A stretch of DNA of 64,000 bases from Combretum micranthum. Taxonomy: Eukaryota; Streptophyta; Magnoliopsida; Myrtales; Combretaceae. Positions 34,756-46,599 of this stretch are shown one piece after another (within the stretch, counting starts at the first letter, position 1; each line of letters begins with the position of its first letter). The notes under the pieces are model-generated. The model was given only the letters and a program-made list of their open reading frames with translations, was not told the DNA's origin and did no database searches. Position numbers and translations under genes: made by a program. The DNA lies in contig JAMXBD010002816.1 in NCBI GenBank assembly GCA_024138025.1, positions 96,210-160,209 on the forward strand, in the 5' to 3' direction.

Positions 34756-36725
34756 ATCATGCTTTTTCAATATATGCTTTTTTAAAACTTTATTTAGTTA
34801 TACTTAATCTCCTTTAAATGCATAGATCTTTAATCGACAGTGTATCGGGTGCATGTGAAGTAATAAAATTTCGATAAATACCGAGTCAAATTCACATGGA
34901 GTGAAGACTAGCTCTCAACTGTACTAGTCTAATTCTTGGCTAGGTAAATCAAAAGTTGTTTCTCTTTTTAGATTTTCCTTTATAAGACTATCCTACAAAA
35001 AAATCTTGGATTTCCAACACCTTTGAATTGATTAAGTTATGAGCCAACAAATTTGAATAATCAATTAATGTGTGCTTCTGATTAGAAACACAATTGCCAA
35101 TCCAAATTGTCAATGGGTTCAGTATTTTAATCAAATAAGCACCAGATAATAATCCCTTCTTCCAAAGTGAACTATTACCTTATATTTACCTACCAATGTT
35201 CCATATTCCTAGGAAAATGATAAATTGACAAATCCATGTAATTTACCAAACCTTAATAGTATTCAAACTCCATATCCCTATGTGATTTCAAATCCTAATT
35301 AAATATTCACAAAATCAATTAGAAGAGAATTTCCCAATTGCAACCCTAATCCATCATGAATTCCAGATGTAATCCAAAATACATGATTTGTGAAATATCA
35401 TCAACAATCTAAATATAAACAAAGATTTAATCAACAACAGAAATCATTAATCATATGAATTAGATCAACAACTCGAAACTGATTTAAGATTAAAGGAATC
35501 AAGCATCAAACAACATCTAATAAGAAAATATAGAAAAAGAACAAAATAACCTTGTCAATGGAATCCTATTCTTGAAATCCAAACACAAATGTTGTTTTCC
35601 ACTTGAATCCGATGTAGAATCCGATATCAAATTAAAAAGTTAACTACTTTAGTGTTCTAAACCCTAATTTATCAAGGAGCTATGGAGAAATATCAAAGAA
35701 AATTGTGCCTAAGGTTTCTCATAACCAAATGATACAACAAGAGAAGTTTATCTATGAAAAGTTGCAGGGACGATACACAGGCACTCTATACGGTGGTGTA
35801 CTTTTGGATCTATTCGACCTTTGTTTTAAAAATTGATTTTTGAGAGCATTTTTTAATGTATATCGGCTTGAAGCTGGTGACCTTGAATCTCCAGTAGCCA
35901 GTGTACATTGTAAAAATTATTTTCGAAGCAAGATAGATGGCAGCCTTTAAGTAGTGTTGATATGAAAAAAATTCATAGCAATTTTTGAATTTGCTCCAAT
36001 TGGAATTTGCCAAAAATTGTAAAATGAAAGCTGTAGATCTTTGTTTCCTCTTTCAATAGGATCTTGAATCATATCAAACAGACCTTAGATGAGAGAAATA
36101 TGTTGAATTTACTAAAATAGTGTTAATTTGCAAATCTTACTAATGTTCTGCACTTGTAGTGACTTCAAGATGATTTTCAACCTTCATTCTTTCATAACTA
36201 GTAAAAACTCAAAACATGAAGATTTTAGATCTATCTATTATCTTTATATAGGATTTTGAATCACTTCAAAAAGAGATCATATGAGAGAGATATCTTTAAT
36301 TTACTAAACTCCATCATTTTCTAAAACGTGAATGCCATCAATGTAATAGTAGCAATTTCATGACACATTTTGGCCCTGATTCATTCCAAATTCATTCATG
36401 CCCAAAACATAAAAATTGAAATATCTCTCTTAGATTTCAGTAGCATTTTAAATCATCTCAATAGGATCTTGGATGAGAGAGATATGTTGAATTTACGAAA
36501 CATCGCCAAAATTGTCCTGATACTTGCATGCCCGACCTTGCTTGATTTCTTTCCCAAATTTGTGTGAAACTTCACCAATTGTTTGTATTTGTTGTCTAAG
36601 TCCTTAATGACCTAAAATAACAATTTAAGCATACTTAAGTACCATTTCCATTTGATTTTTATAAAATCTATAATAGATAAATATGATTTGATCATTGCAA
36701 AGTTGAGTAAAATATGACTTTATCA
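34756..36725 (-). mobile_element. LTR A, second copy (gypsy-like, solo)
   Basis: This is homologous along its length to 43360-45332 in the opposite orientation. On the minus strand it starts TGATAAAGTCATATTTTAC. Repeated GATGAGAGAGATATGTTGAA units (about 36080-36500) and a CACCGTATAGAGTGCC-type block (about 35775) are shared with the other copy. The distal end abuts LTR B and is slightly degraded. Confidence 0.8.
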
Positions 36726-38816
36726 ATGATCTTAATAGTTGTTTAAGTGAAATTTAGGGCTTATTGATATGTTTTTGTTCAAGAATTGGCACTTAAATTA
36801 GCAATATTTTTATTTCAGGTAACTTTAGACCATAACAACTCATGTTGGTGCAAAAGGAGGAAGAGAGGGAAGCCTGATAGGAGATTTAATGAAGGAGAAA
36901 GCCAATAATGGGGCTTTGATCTCCTGTGATTGGAAGCCTGGGGATGAAATTCATTTTTTGCTGTTGAGTATTGCTCGTGATTGAGAGTGAAGAGAGGGAA
37001 GCTTTAGTCGCCTGTGATGGATGGTCTATGAAGTCAAACTCTTTTCTTTTATTTTATTTAACTTATTGATGGTGAAATATAGCCATTAGCTCACTCAGTC
37101 TTTTGGACCCAAAAAACCTATCAACCCTGAAGGCTCAATAGGAAGGGAGCTCATTACAACCCGACCTTAAAGAACCTAACACCTCGACTATGTGTTGTGG
37201 GATTCGACTCTCCATCATGGATTCACCTTGGAATTTCTCCATAGGCTCATTAGGTCACTTGGTCTCCTAACTTGGCCTTAACTAAACTCAACCCCAGGCC
37301 ATCACCTGGGGTCCTTATCCTTATCGGTTAACATACACATCCTAGTCACATCTCATGATCTTAGGACACCAACTACTCAGCTATGCTCCATAAAGTAAAG
37401 TCCACTAGCTCGGGTACCTTTTTCCGTACCTAGTATTGGTCCTTGTTTTAGCTCCTGGTATGATCTTGGAACCTTATGAATACCTCGTATCTCCACTAGA
37501 AGTGGGGGAATAGTTAGACACATAGTACAAATAGAAAAACATGATATTTAACATTCTGTTTGCTTATACATTATACCTACCCATGGACTGACTTAAGCAT
37601 CGGAGTGGCTCTACTAGTAACCCTTGTCATCCCTTTAATCTCTCTTTGAGTATTTGTAGGAGCAGTCTCTACTGGCTTAGAACCCTCTTGTGCAACATAA
37701 CTAATACATTGAATTAGACCAAGAGATATAAGTTGTCTCTAAGGGTTGTACTTTTTCACCCGAAGTCTAAGAAGTAAAAATAGAAGAGACCCAATTGAGG
37801 GGACAACATCAAAGGGCGAAAGATACATCAGTTTTATATCTTGATCCAATTTTTCTTTGACACTTTTTTTTTAGTTTAGTTAAATAAGTTCGTTGTTTTC
37901 CATCGTGTACTAGACTTCACCAACTTCGAGAGGGTTATGAAGGACAAATTTGCGTAATGTTATACTAGATTTCATTAGTAATTGAAAAAGGGGTTTCTTT
38001 CTTTCCTTAATCTTATGTCATTGTAATTTCTATTTTTAGGTTGTTTACGTTTTCATTATTTTCTCCATCATGCATGAGTAGTTCTTTTGGTTTTACGAAG
38101 TCATATTAATATGAAGTGTGCATATAATTGTTAGTATTCTTGTTAATTACGAATTTCTAGTGATAGAACTTCATAAAAGTTAGGAGAATGTAGTGCATGA
38201 CATAACCGTACATTAGATCTTGATGAAATATGTTGAGAAACAATTTCATTGAGTAGATCTAAGTCATTAGAATAAACTACTATTAATAGAGATATTATGA
38301 GGAAGTTTACTACATGTTGTAAGGAATTCAAGAATAGCGAAAGAATCATAAGGCAATCATGTTTTATCTATTCACTTAAGAGAGATTCTAGTGGATGCAA
38401 CCAAGATTAGAATTGGGTAATTCTGCAGAGAACGGCCATGAATTGAGAATTCTAGCAAATAAGTAATTAATGAGATGAACTGTTATTGAATCATGTCAAT
38501 ATGATGGAGTAAATATGTTTTATAATGTGATATTGTCTGTGTTATAATTTTGTTGGTTGTGTTATCTTGGTGTAATTCTTGAATTAGCATACTCTAGTTG
38601 TTAATTGTAGGTTTAATTCACTCAGTTAAGTCATTTGATCTGCTAATTAATAGGAAGAGTAATTAATACTAGTGTTTGAATATGTTCCCAGTGGAGATGA
38701 CCATATATTTATCCATACTAGAAAACAATAGGTATACTTGCCTATTTAACTGATAGAGGATAAAATATAGGTTTATAAATTATTAAGGCTCAGTAGCTCT
38801 AATTAAAGAATCATCA

Positions 38817-38954
38817 AACATCCATAAATCCCTTTTCTACCAAATCCTACAATTCCTAGGAGAGGAAATATACTTTCATTTGGACTGCCCAATCATCATA
38901 GTTTTGTCGAGTCAATTTTAGATGTGGTATCTAAATTGTGTTTGTTAATGCCAT
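38817..38954 (-). pseudogene. Copia gag N-terminus
   Basis: The minus strand starts at ATG (38954) with MALTNTI, a stop, IPHLKLTRQNYDDWAVQMKV and VEKGFMDV, the conserved opening of plant copia gag. The primer-binding site lies just upstream. Confidence 0.85.
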
Positions 38955-38979
38955 ATTTTCTCTTAAAGTTGTTGAAACT

Positions 38980-38996
38980 TTGGCTCTAATATTAAA
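38980..38996 (-). other. Copia primer-binding site
   Basis: The minus strand next to the 5' LTR reads TAATATTAGAGCC. It differs from the plant initiator-Met tRNA complement TGGTATCAGAGC only by G-to-A and C-to-T changes, as expected from decay of methylated DNA. Confidence 0.75.
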
Positions 38997-39305
38997 TGTA
39001 GGGATTGGAATTTGCTAATTCCAAAATAACGACCTTGAAAGGAGTAGGAGAAGATGATAAAAACAAATGTGTTTTGCCGAAAAATTTACATAGTGAAACT
39101 CTTTCAACTCTTTATATATTTCTTGCATGAATTTGCTTCCATTTTATACTATTCTAACACTAAATAAACAATGGATAATACCACTTCTAATTGCAACCAT
39201 TAAGTTTATGTGTGGTTTCAAAAAAAGAAATCATGTGTGGCTTCAAAAGAACTTACTATATTTAGACTTTTTTTTTTTTAATTCATGTCTTTTTTTTTTC
39301 CAACA
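38997..39305 (-). repeat. Copia 5' LTR
   Basis: This is the partner of 22897-23199, followed by the target duplication TCTTA at 39306. Confidence 0.92.
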
Positions 39306-39552
39306 TCTTATAAGAGAAGGTTTCGAAAAATTTGTGCATGTATCATACTCTATGTCCTCAATATCTATCCAAACCCTACCTAATCGAGTAGGTACGGTAG
39401 ATATCTTATATGGCAAGGTCATCTACTTATCCTTAGTACAAGGAGGAGGGAAAGTTTGCCAAGGGTGAAGAAAGGGGAGAAGAGCAATGTGGAAGGGAAA
39501 GGGAAAAGGAGGAGGGTGGGAAAGAAAATAAAGAGGGGAAGGAGGAGGTATA

Positions 39553-39582
39553 TAATAATGATGATGATGATGATGATGATGA
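39553..39582. repeat. (GAT)n microsatellite
   Basis: This is a run of about nine ATG/GAT trinucleotides. It borders a purine-rich stretch (39440-39550). Confidence 0.9.
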
Positions 39583-39583
39583 T

Positions 39584-39934
39584 AATTGCAAAATGCCCTC
39601 TCAAACTTTTATCTAGGTGTGAATTCACTTCTTTAACTTTTAAAGTGCACTTGTGACCCCATAAAATTTCAACATTTGTTATTTGTGCACTTTGAAAATT
39701 TGTGTGAGTAAATCCGTACATAGATGAAATTTTAGGGGATAAATTCAAACATAGGTGAAAGTTTGAAAGAGTAATTTGCAATTCTCTTCATTTTGTTTTA
39801 ATGGAAAAAAAAAAAAAAAGCTAATTGTCCTTAACTGTACAATTTTTAAAAGTTTAAGGCATTAAAAAGTGCATACTGAAAGTTTAAGAGTTGAATCAAC
39901 AACAAGGTGAAGGTCTATGAGAGTAATTTGCAAT
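39584..39934. mobile_element. Foldback/MITE-like element
   Basis: AATTGCAAAATGCCCTCTCA at 39584 is mirrored by inverted GTAATTTGCAATT-type ends at 39772-39783 and again at 39922-39934, each preceded by a GGTGAAAGTTT/GGTGAAGGTCT word. This gives a 200-bp unit nested in a 351-bp one. No coding capacity. Confidence 0.55.
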
Positions 39935-39987
39935 TTCTCTTAATAATAATAATAGTTTCATCATCTAATTGTACCTAAAAAACTTGG

Positions 39988-42209
39988 TGTAGACACCCCA
40001 TTTTTACCCATTTGAGGCTTTAATTTATAGTAAAAATTAATATTATGTTAAGCCCGAAGATTATTACAAATACTATAATAAAAATAAAAAAAGAGAGAAA
40101 AAAAAGAAAAAAAAGAGGAAGGAAAAGAAATAAATAAAAAAAAAAGAAAAAAAAAGAGAAAAAATAGTAATAAATAATAATAATTTTGTAAAATATTTTT
40201 GGGCTTGATATAATACTAGTTTTTATTATAAATTTATTTTGAAATTAATTAAATTAGGTTTATTTATTAAATCTAATATTTTTGAAAAGCTTCAAATACA
40301 TTTTAAGTGCAAAAGAAAGCGAGGCATAGGTCAAATGGCTTGTTGGTAAAACACACATACATACACATCTGAGACCGAGGTTCGAATAGCGCATGGAGCA
40401 TTCAAAATTTTTTTTACTCAGGCGTGTGCACAGCATGCATCCGCGCGTGACCAATCCTGACGCGCGTGCAGTATAGTCGTCTCCTACCTCCATAAGCCAT
40501 TTTTTTCATGCGCGATGGGTCATTTTCGAAACTATTTTTTTATCAATTTAGCTTCATTTTTCATCAAATTAATGTAGGGATATGAAAGTAGACTTGGAAT
40601 ACTACAAATTTAAATCAATTTTTGGTTTCAAAAATTCAATTTGGGTGCTTGAATATGAGTTTGAAAATTGATGAATACACGTTTTTTGCACAAGTTTCAA
40701 GTTTCACAATTCAATTCGTTTTGACGAATTAGGCTTTCAATGTCATGAATTTGACTCAATTAATCACAATCAACACAATTTCAATGCAATTGCACTTGGA
40801 AATTACAAAAATGCGATCAATCAAGCTTGAAAACCTAAATTTGCAAATTCGCTTGTTCTTGATTCCTTAATGAATTTCCCTCCAAATTCGACCTCTAATT
40901 AATATCAATAGGGGTGGAATTCATTGTTTCCATCACCACAACTCCAGAAATCACCAAGAAACACTCGAAATAACTTGAATCAAAGATTGGAGTTCTTAAG
41001 TGCGAATTCGAAATTTTCGAATTCATTAGATTTAAGAAGTTTTTTAGCGATTTGAGTGTTGTAGGACACTTTAGGAAGTCTCATCTATTTTTTAGAAGCT
41101 TTGGATTAATCTTAGGAGTTCAATCACCCTTTTCACGAAGAACCACTATTGGCCGCCATTTTCAAAGCTTAAAACCACCACTTCCGGTCAATCTTGATCC
41201 ACACCACTACCATAGGAGTGTTTGTCATCCTCGAATCTATCAATTTCGCAAGCTTGGGCATCTCAAACCACCAAAACTGGTGGTTTTCAAATTTTTAAAA
41301 CTCCGGTGTTCCTCCAGCAGATTGCTCCGATCATACTCCAAAATCCAACCCGACCCGCTCCAGATCCAAGTTCGACCTGATCCAAGTAAGTTGTTGTTAT
41401 TATTATTATTATTATTATGTACAAGTCTTTTTTCTCAAAAATTTAAAAAAGAAAAAGGAAAATGTGATTAAAAAAATAAGAAATATGCATAGAAGAGGTT
41501 TTGTCACTTAGAAGAATTTTTATTTTTTTTTAAATACAAATAAATTTGATAGCTTATAAGCTCACATTGAAAAATTATGGATTTTCTAAAAATCTCAAAA
41601 ATTAAGAAACTTAAAATGAAAAGAATTCCAAAATCTAAAATAAACCAACAAATTAAATTTTTACAAAAAGAACTACGTTTCATCTTATCCCAATTAGCAG
41701 GTACGTAGGTACCTTTGGGGCGACTTAAAATCTAAAAAAATTATTTTTGTTCGGTCATATTTTGTAAATTTCAAATTATTAATTTATTTGTAAATATAGA
41801 TGATTTCTTCATTAATTTGTAAATAAAATTTTAAATATGGAAATTCATAAAATCTAATTTATTTGTTGTTTCATTTTTCGAGCATTAAAAGGATAAATTT
41901 TAAATTATGAATTTTTAAGTAGTAATCATATGGTTTTAATAGGATACCCCTGAACTCAAAATTTCTAGTTTATAAAGTTTGGTTTTGAATCAAATTTTTC
42001 TGCAAACTAGTAGCTAAGTTGGGTCTAACCAACCCATTGGTCCTAGCTTATATTTTTTCCCGATTTTGATCGGGTGGCGACTCCAAAATATTTTTTTAAA
42101 ATTAAATTTCTTCTGATTCCTAGTCGATGGTTCGTATTAAATGGGTTCGGGTTTAACACGAATCAAATTAGAATAAATTAAACCAGAAACGAAAAATTCA
42201 GGCTCGACA
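39988..42209 (+). repeat. Ogre/Tat-like gypsy 5' LTR
   Basis: This begins TGTAGACACCCCATTTTTACCC-style and ends GGCTCGACA. It is followed at 42211 by TTTGGCGACTCCACTAGAGA, the primer-binding site type used by plant Tat/Ogre elements. Inside are a purine-rich run (40085-40165), a tRNA-like segment (40321-40400), a GC-rich GCGCGTG patch (40420-40520) and an (ATT)n tract (about 41396-41418). An open stretch at 41052-41471 has no recognisable domain. No 3' partner LTR is in the window. Confidence 0.85.
40321..40400 (+). other. tRNA-derived SINE-like segment in the Ogre-like LTR
   Basis: ATGGCTTGTTGGTAAAAC resembles a polymerase III A box and GAGGTTCGAATAG a B box, about 33 bp apart, as in tRNA-derived SINEs. 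The rest of a SINE body is not recognisable. Confidence 0.45.
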
Positions 42210-43359
42210 GTTTGGCGACTCCACTAGAGAAGCTTATTTTAAGAGGGCTAGCCACTTAAAATTTTGAATTTAAAGTTTATCCTTTTATGCTTTTTGTATA
42301 TTTGTATAGCCACTAATTTATAAATAGTTATACTAATGTTTTGTTTAAGTGATGCAGAACAAAAAAAAAAAAAAAAACTTCTGTAAATAATGGGGCCATA
42401 TATATTTTTTTCTTTTTTTAGAATTCATATTTATATGTGCTAGATACGGTCAGAACCAAACCGTCTTAGGAGCCTAAGTAAGAAGGTCGCTAGTAGGATC
42501 TGGGGGCTATGGCTTTTCCACCCTCTGGTTCACGAAATGACATCCTACTTCATTTTAGTATTGATCCATGATCTGCTAAACCGGGGGACCTTCTAGAACC
42601 CACCAAATATTGCATTCAATTTCACAAATGACAACTATAATCCTATGGTGAATCTACAATATGAGAGTTGTGTTGTTCATTCAAGAAAAAAAAAAAAGCA
42701 ATTTTTCAAGAAAAGAAGAAGAAAGAAGAAAGGCACCATAATTTAAAAAAAAAAAAAAGGAAAAACACCAATTTTTTTTTCCAAAAAAGAAGAAAGAAAA
42801 AAACAATTCAAAAAAAAAAAAAGAAGACAAAAAGGAGCAATTTAAAAAGAAAAAAAAGGAAAGACACCAAAATTTTTTTCAAAAAAAAAAGAAAGACAAA
42901 ATTTTCTTTCAAAAAAAAGGGAGACAAAAAAATTTTCAAGAAAAAAACAAAAAATTATCCAAATTTTTCAAAAAAAAAAAAGAAAAGAAAGTGATAGAAT
43001 GTAATAATAGACTCTTTTTCGCAACACAACTCCAATAAAAATTCAAGGTTCACCACAAACTATTAGTTGTCATCACCCCTGCATCCGTATACTGCATCCT
43101 TTTTTTTCTTTTTTGTATATATTGCTTGCTTTGATTCTTTTTTTTCTCCAAAAAAAATTTTCATTTCTATAAATAAATTTCCACTTTATGTTGTAAATAG
43201 TCATTGTAAAATGTGATTTTCAAACACTCCTCTATAAATATCCATCAAACTTTCAGTAATTGATGATTAGCTTTCTCTAGGATGTAGTTTTCTAGCAAGT
43301 CTAAAAAAAACAAAAAAAAAAGGAAATTTGCTAACCAAATACTCATAGATTGTACATAT
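42210..43359 (+). other. Ogre-like leader, with A-rich low-complexity tract
   Basis: This holds the primer site, then AT-rich leader, a unique stretch (42440-42660) and, at 42680-42985, a purine-rich tract of A runs with GAAG interruptions. The lysine-rich frame here is a by-product of composition. It ends at the duplication CATAT of the solo LTR. Confidence 0.65.
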
Positions 43360-45332
43360 TGATAAAGTCATAATTTACTCAACTTTGCAATAATCAAATC
43401 ATGTTTTTATATTATAGATTTTATAGAAATCGAATGGAAATGATACTTAAGTATGCTTAAATTGTTATTTCGGGTCATTAAGGACTTAAACAACAAATAC
43501 AAGCAATTGGAAGAAGTTTCATGCAAATTTGAGAAAGAAATCAAGCAAGGCCAGCCATGCAAGTATCATGACAATTTTGGCGATATTCCGTAAATTCAAT
43601 ATATCCTCTCATCCGAGCTCCTATTGAGATGATTTCAAATGCTACTAAAACCTAAGAGAGATATCTTCAATTTTCATGTTTGGGCGTGAATGTATTTAGA
43701 ATGCATCAGCATCAAAATATGCCATGAAGTTGCTGCTATTACAGTGATGGTGTTCACGTTTTGGAAAATGACAGAGTTTGATAAATTGCAGATATCTCTC
43801 TCATATGATCTTCTTTTGGTGTGATTCAAACTCCTATGGAAAGATAAGAGATAAATATACAATCTTCATGTTTTGAGTTATTGCTAATTATGAAAGAATG
43901 AAGGTTGAAAATCGTATTGAAATCACTACAAGTATAGAACATCAGTAAGATTTGTAGATTGACACTGTTTTAGTAAATTTGATATATTTCTCTCATCTGA
44001 GGTCCGTTTGATATGATTCAAGATCCTATAGAAATAGGAGAGAAAGATCTACAACTTTCATTTTATAAGTTTTGCAAAATTATAATTGGAGTAAAGTCAA
44101 AAATCGCCATAAAGTTTCTGCACATCAACACTGCTTAAAGGCTGTCATCTATCTTGCTTCGGAATTGATTTTACAATGCACACCGGCTACTGGAGATTCA
44201 AGGCCACCAGCTTTGAGCCGGTGTACATTCAAAAATGCTTTCAGAAATCAAATTTTAAAAAGAAGGCCGAATAGATCCAAAAGTACACCACCGGTGTAGA
44301 GTACCAGCGTATCTTCCCTGTGAATTTTCATATATAAACTTCTCTTATTGTATCTTTTGAAAAAAAAGAAACCCTAGGCACAATTTTCCTCTTTTTCCTC
44401 CATAGCTTCTTGATAGATTAGGGTTTAGAACACTAAAGTAGTTAACTTTTTTAATTTGATATTGGATTCCACACCGGATTTAAGTAGAAAACAACATTTG
44501 TGTTTGGATTTCAAGAACAGGATTCCATTGACAAGGTTATTTTGTTCTTTTTCTTATATCCTCTTATTGGATGTTGTTTGATGCTTGATTTCTTGCGTTC
44601 TCAAATCGGTTTTGAGTCTTTTATCTGGATTATATGATTGATGATTCCTGTTGTTGATTGATTACTTGTTCATATTCGGATTATCAATGTTATTTCACAA
44701 ATCATGCAATTTTGGCTTTAATCTGGAATTCATGAATGATTAGGATTGTAATCGAGAAATTCTATTCTAATCAATTTTGTGATTAACTAATTAAGATTGC
44801 ATTTCACATAGGGATATGGGTTGTAATTCTATTAAGGTTTGATCAATTAGAAAATAATTGTCAATTAATCACTTTCCTAGGGATAGGGAGCATTGATTGG
44901 TAATTTTAGGGTAATGGTTGACTTTGGGAAAAGGAATTGTTATCTTGTTCTTCATTCTTGAAAAAATGAACCCATTGATGATTTGGATTGACAAGCACAT
45001 TTTTTATCAATAGCAAACATTCAATTTATTTCCAGATTTGATTGGCTCTAAACCTAATTCTATTTGAGGTGTGGAATCCAAGATTTTTAGTAGTTTAGTT
45101 TTATTAAAAGAAAATACAAAAATAGAAACATCTTTTGATTTGCCTAGCTATGAATTAGACTGATATAGTTGATAGCTAGTCCTCACTCCCTGTGGATTCG
45201 ACTCGGTATTCACCGATATATTATTACTGCACACGCACCCGATACACTGTCAGTTAAAGATCTGCTCATTTAAAGGAAATTGAATATAACTAAAAAGAGT
45301 TTTAAAAAGCATATATAGAAAAAGCGTGATCA
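43360..45332 (+). mobile_element. Solo LTR A
   Basis: Perfect 5-bp duplications CATAT lie at 43355-43359 and 45333-45337. It starts TGATAAAGTCATAATTTACTC and ends AAAGCGTGATCA. It contains a motif block with ACACCGGCTACTGG, GAGCCGGTGTACA and TACACCACCGGTGTA (44180-44310), and a GACTCGGTATTCACCGATA tail region near 45200. It is the reference copy for the fragments at 1-147 and 34756-36725. Confidence 0.9.
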
Positions 45333-45689
45333 CATATTTGATAATCCATTAGATTAGTTTCTCTTTTAGATAAGCCTTAGGTTCTCTTCATCTAAAACCT
45401 CTTTGTCATAGGTGTTCCACTTCTTTGAACTCAAGTCCATCACTTTATAAATATCAGTCTCCATTTGTAGATATCTAAAAAAAGGCCATCATTATTTTTA
45501 CAATTTTTTTTTTTGAAAAAGAAAGAAAAAATGCTAACTTGTGAAATAAGGTTTAAATTATTTTTTTTTTTAAAAAGGTAATAAGACTTTGAAATTGTTT
45601 TTTAACCAAGCTCCGCCAATCCCTTAAGTACATTCATTCAAGATAGCTGACAATACCAAAACACATTCAATCAGTTTACTGAGCAAAGG

Positions 45690-46500
45690 CTTAACTTAAT
45701 GGAACAAATGTTACTTAAGGTTGCAGAACAGATGCAAAACCTAACTCAGAATTTCGATCAGTTCAAGGCTCCTACATCACGAGAAGAACTTTCAAGAACA
45801 CAAAAGGGGATCGAAGGCTAGCCCCTTAATAATGATCAAACCCAACATGAGTTCGATGCTGTTGAATTTAAAAGGGAGCTTGAAGCTCAAACTAAGGAAA
45901 TGGAGAGAAAGTTGTTTGAAAAGATGAGAGCATTTGATGGCTTTGATCAATCTTCAATCTTGAACTTACCACAGTTCGAGGAAGGTGCATTCTCGAAAAA
46001 ATTCAAGACACTTGAATTTGAAAAGTACGATAGAACCGATTGCCCTAACATGCACATAAGGTTGTACATACGGAGAATGGGGCAATATGCCAAATTCGAC
46101 AAGTTAATGGTGCAAACTTTCCAGAATAGTCTCATAGGACCAGCACTGGTCTAGTACGCCCAATTGGATCATCAAGAGATTGACACCTGGGATAAGTTAG
46201 TAAGGGCATTCTTCAATCAGTACAAATTCAACATTGAGACGACACCATCAGTATGGGATCAAAGTAACATGAAGAAGAAAAAAAGATGAGACTTTTAAGG
46301 AATATGCCCAGTGATGGAGGGCGTTAGCAGCTATGGTCGCTATACCCATTCCCGAAAAAGGTCTAGTATTCACTTTCATAAATACCTTAGAAGAACCCTT
46401 TTTCTCCCACTTGATTGGATACACTTCAACAAACTTTTCCGAGATAATAATGGTAGGGTGCAGAATTGAGAGTGATCTTATTTCTAGAAAACTTTAAATT
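45690..46500 (+). pseudogene. Ty3/gypsy gag remnant of the Ogre-like element
   Basis: The frame gives VAEQMQNLTQNFDQFK, EFDAVEFKRELEAQTKEMER, an open stretch from 45900 with FKTLEFEKYDRTDCPNMHIR, YIRRMGQYAKFDKLMVQTFQ and SLIGPALV, a stop, then DTWDKLVRAFFNQYKFNIE and, after frameshifts, RTLFLPLDWIHFNKLF. This is the capsid-like gag of plant gypsy elements (EKYDGTSCPKAHL...Y type). It is cut short near 46500 where CDC48C-like sequence begins. Confidence 0.82.
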
Positions 46501-46599
46501 CACAAAGGAGTTGATGAAGAACCTTTAGTGATTTTATTTGATTTTATTTATTTATTTATATCCCACTTGTATTTTTTTGGATCAAATTTCCCACAAATT

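Larger units (their letters stand above)
33131..38816 (+). mobile_element. Solo LTR C inserted in copia gag, carrying LTRs A and B
   Basis: A perfect target duplication AACAT (33126-33130, 38817-38821) flanks TGATAGGAAAG...AATCATCA. Excising it with one duplicate restores the copia frame VEKGFMDVIDSTAFESLKK. Its own sequence appears to be 33131-33154 plus about 36726-38816. It includes an ACTTAAGCATCGGAGTGG box (about 37592) typical of plant gypsy LTRs and a tail with AACAATAGGTATACTTGCC (about 38724). Orientation is inferred from that tail. Confidence 0.75.
22897..39305 (-). mobile_element. Full-length Ty1/copia retrotransposon with two nested insertions
   Basis: LTRs lie at 22897-23199 and 38997-39305, flanked by perfect target duplications TCTTA (22892-22896 and 39306-39310). 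The element reads on the minus strand in the copia order gag, protease, integrase, reverse transcriptase, RNase H. Two later insertions, at 24916-31284 and 33131-38816, account for about 12 kb. Without them it is about 4.3 kb, a little short because the central reverse transcriptase is deleted. Many stops and frameshifts make it inactive. Confidence 0.92.
39988..46500 (+). mobile_element. Truncated Ogre/Tat-like gypsy element, interrupted by solo LTR A
   Basis: This consists of a 5' LTR, primer site, a leader with A-rich tracts (42210-43359 and 45338-45690) and a partial gag (45690-46500). The solo LTR at 43360-45332 splits the leader. The element ends abruptly beside CDC48C copy E; pol and the 3' LTR are missing. 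Confidence 0.75.

Noticed and set aside
39419..39781. Open frame with a poly-isoleucine run on the minus strand
   Set aside because: It crosses the (GAT)n microsatellite and a MITE-like foldback; no conserved domain.
40321..40400. A true tRNA gene
   Set aside because: Only A- and B-box-like words are present; no acceptor stem or anticodon arm can be folded.
41052..41471. 139-codon open frame
   Set aside because: It lies wholly inside the Ogre-like LTR and ends in an (ATT)n-coded leucine run; no family resemblance.
42668..42994. Lysine-rich open frame of 108 codons
   Set aside because: It is translated from an A-rich purine tract in a retroelement leader; composition alone explains it.
43360..46500. 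LTR A as the 5' LTR of the gag-bearing element
   Set aside because: Perfect CATAT duplications on both sides show it is a solo LTR inserted in the leader of the Ogre-like element, to which the gag belongs.
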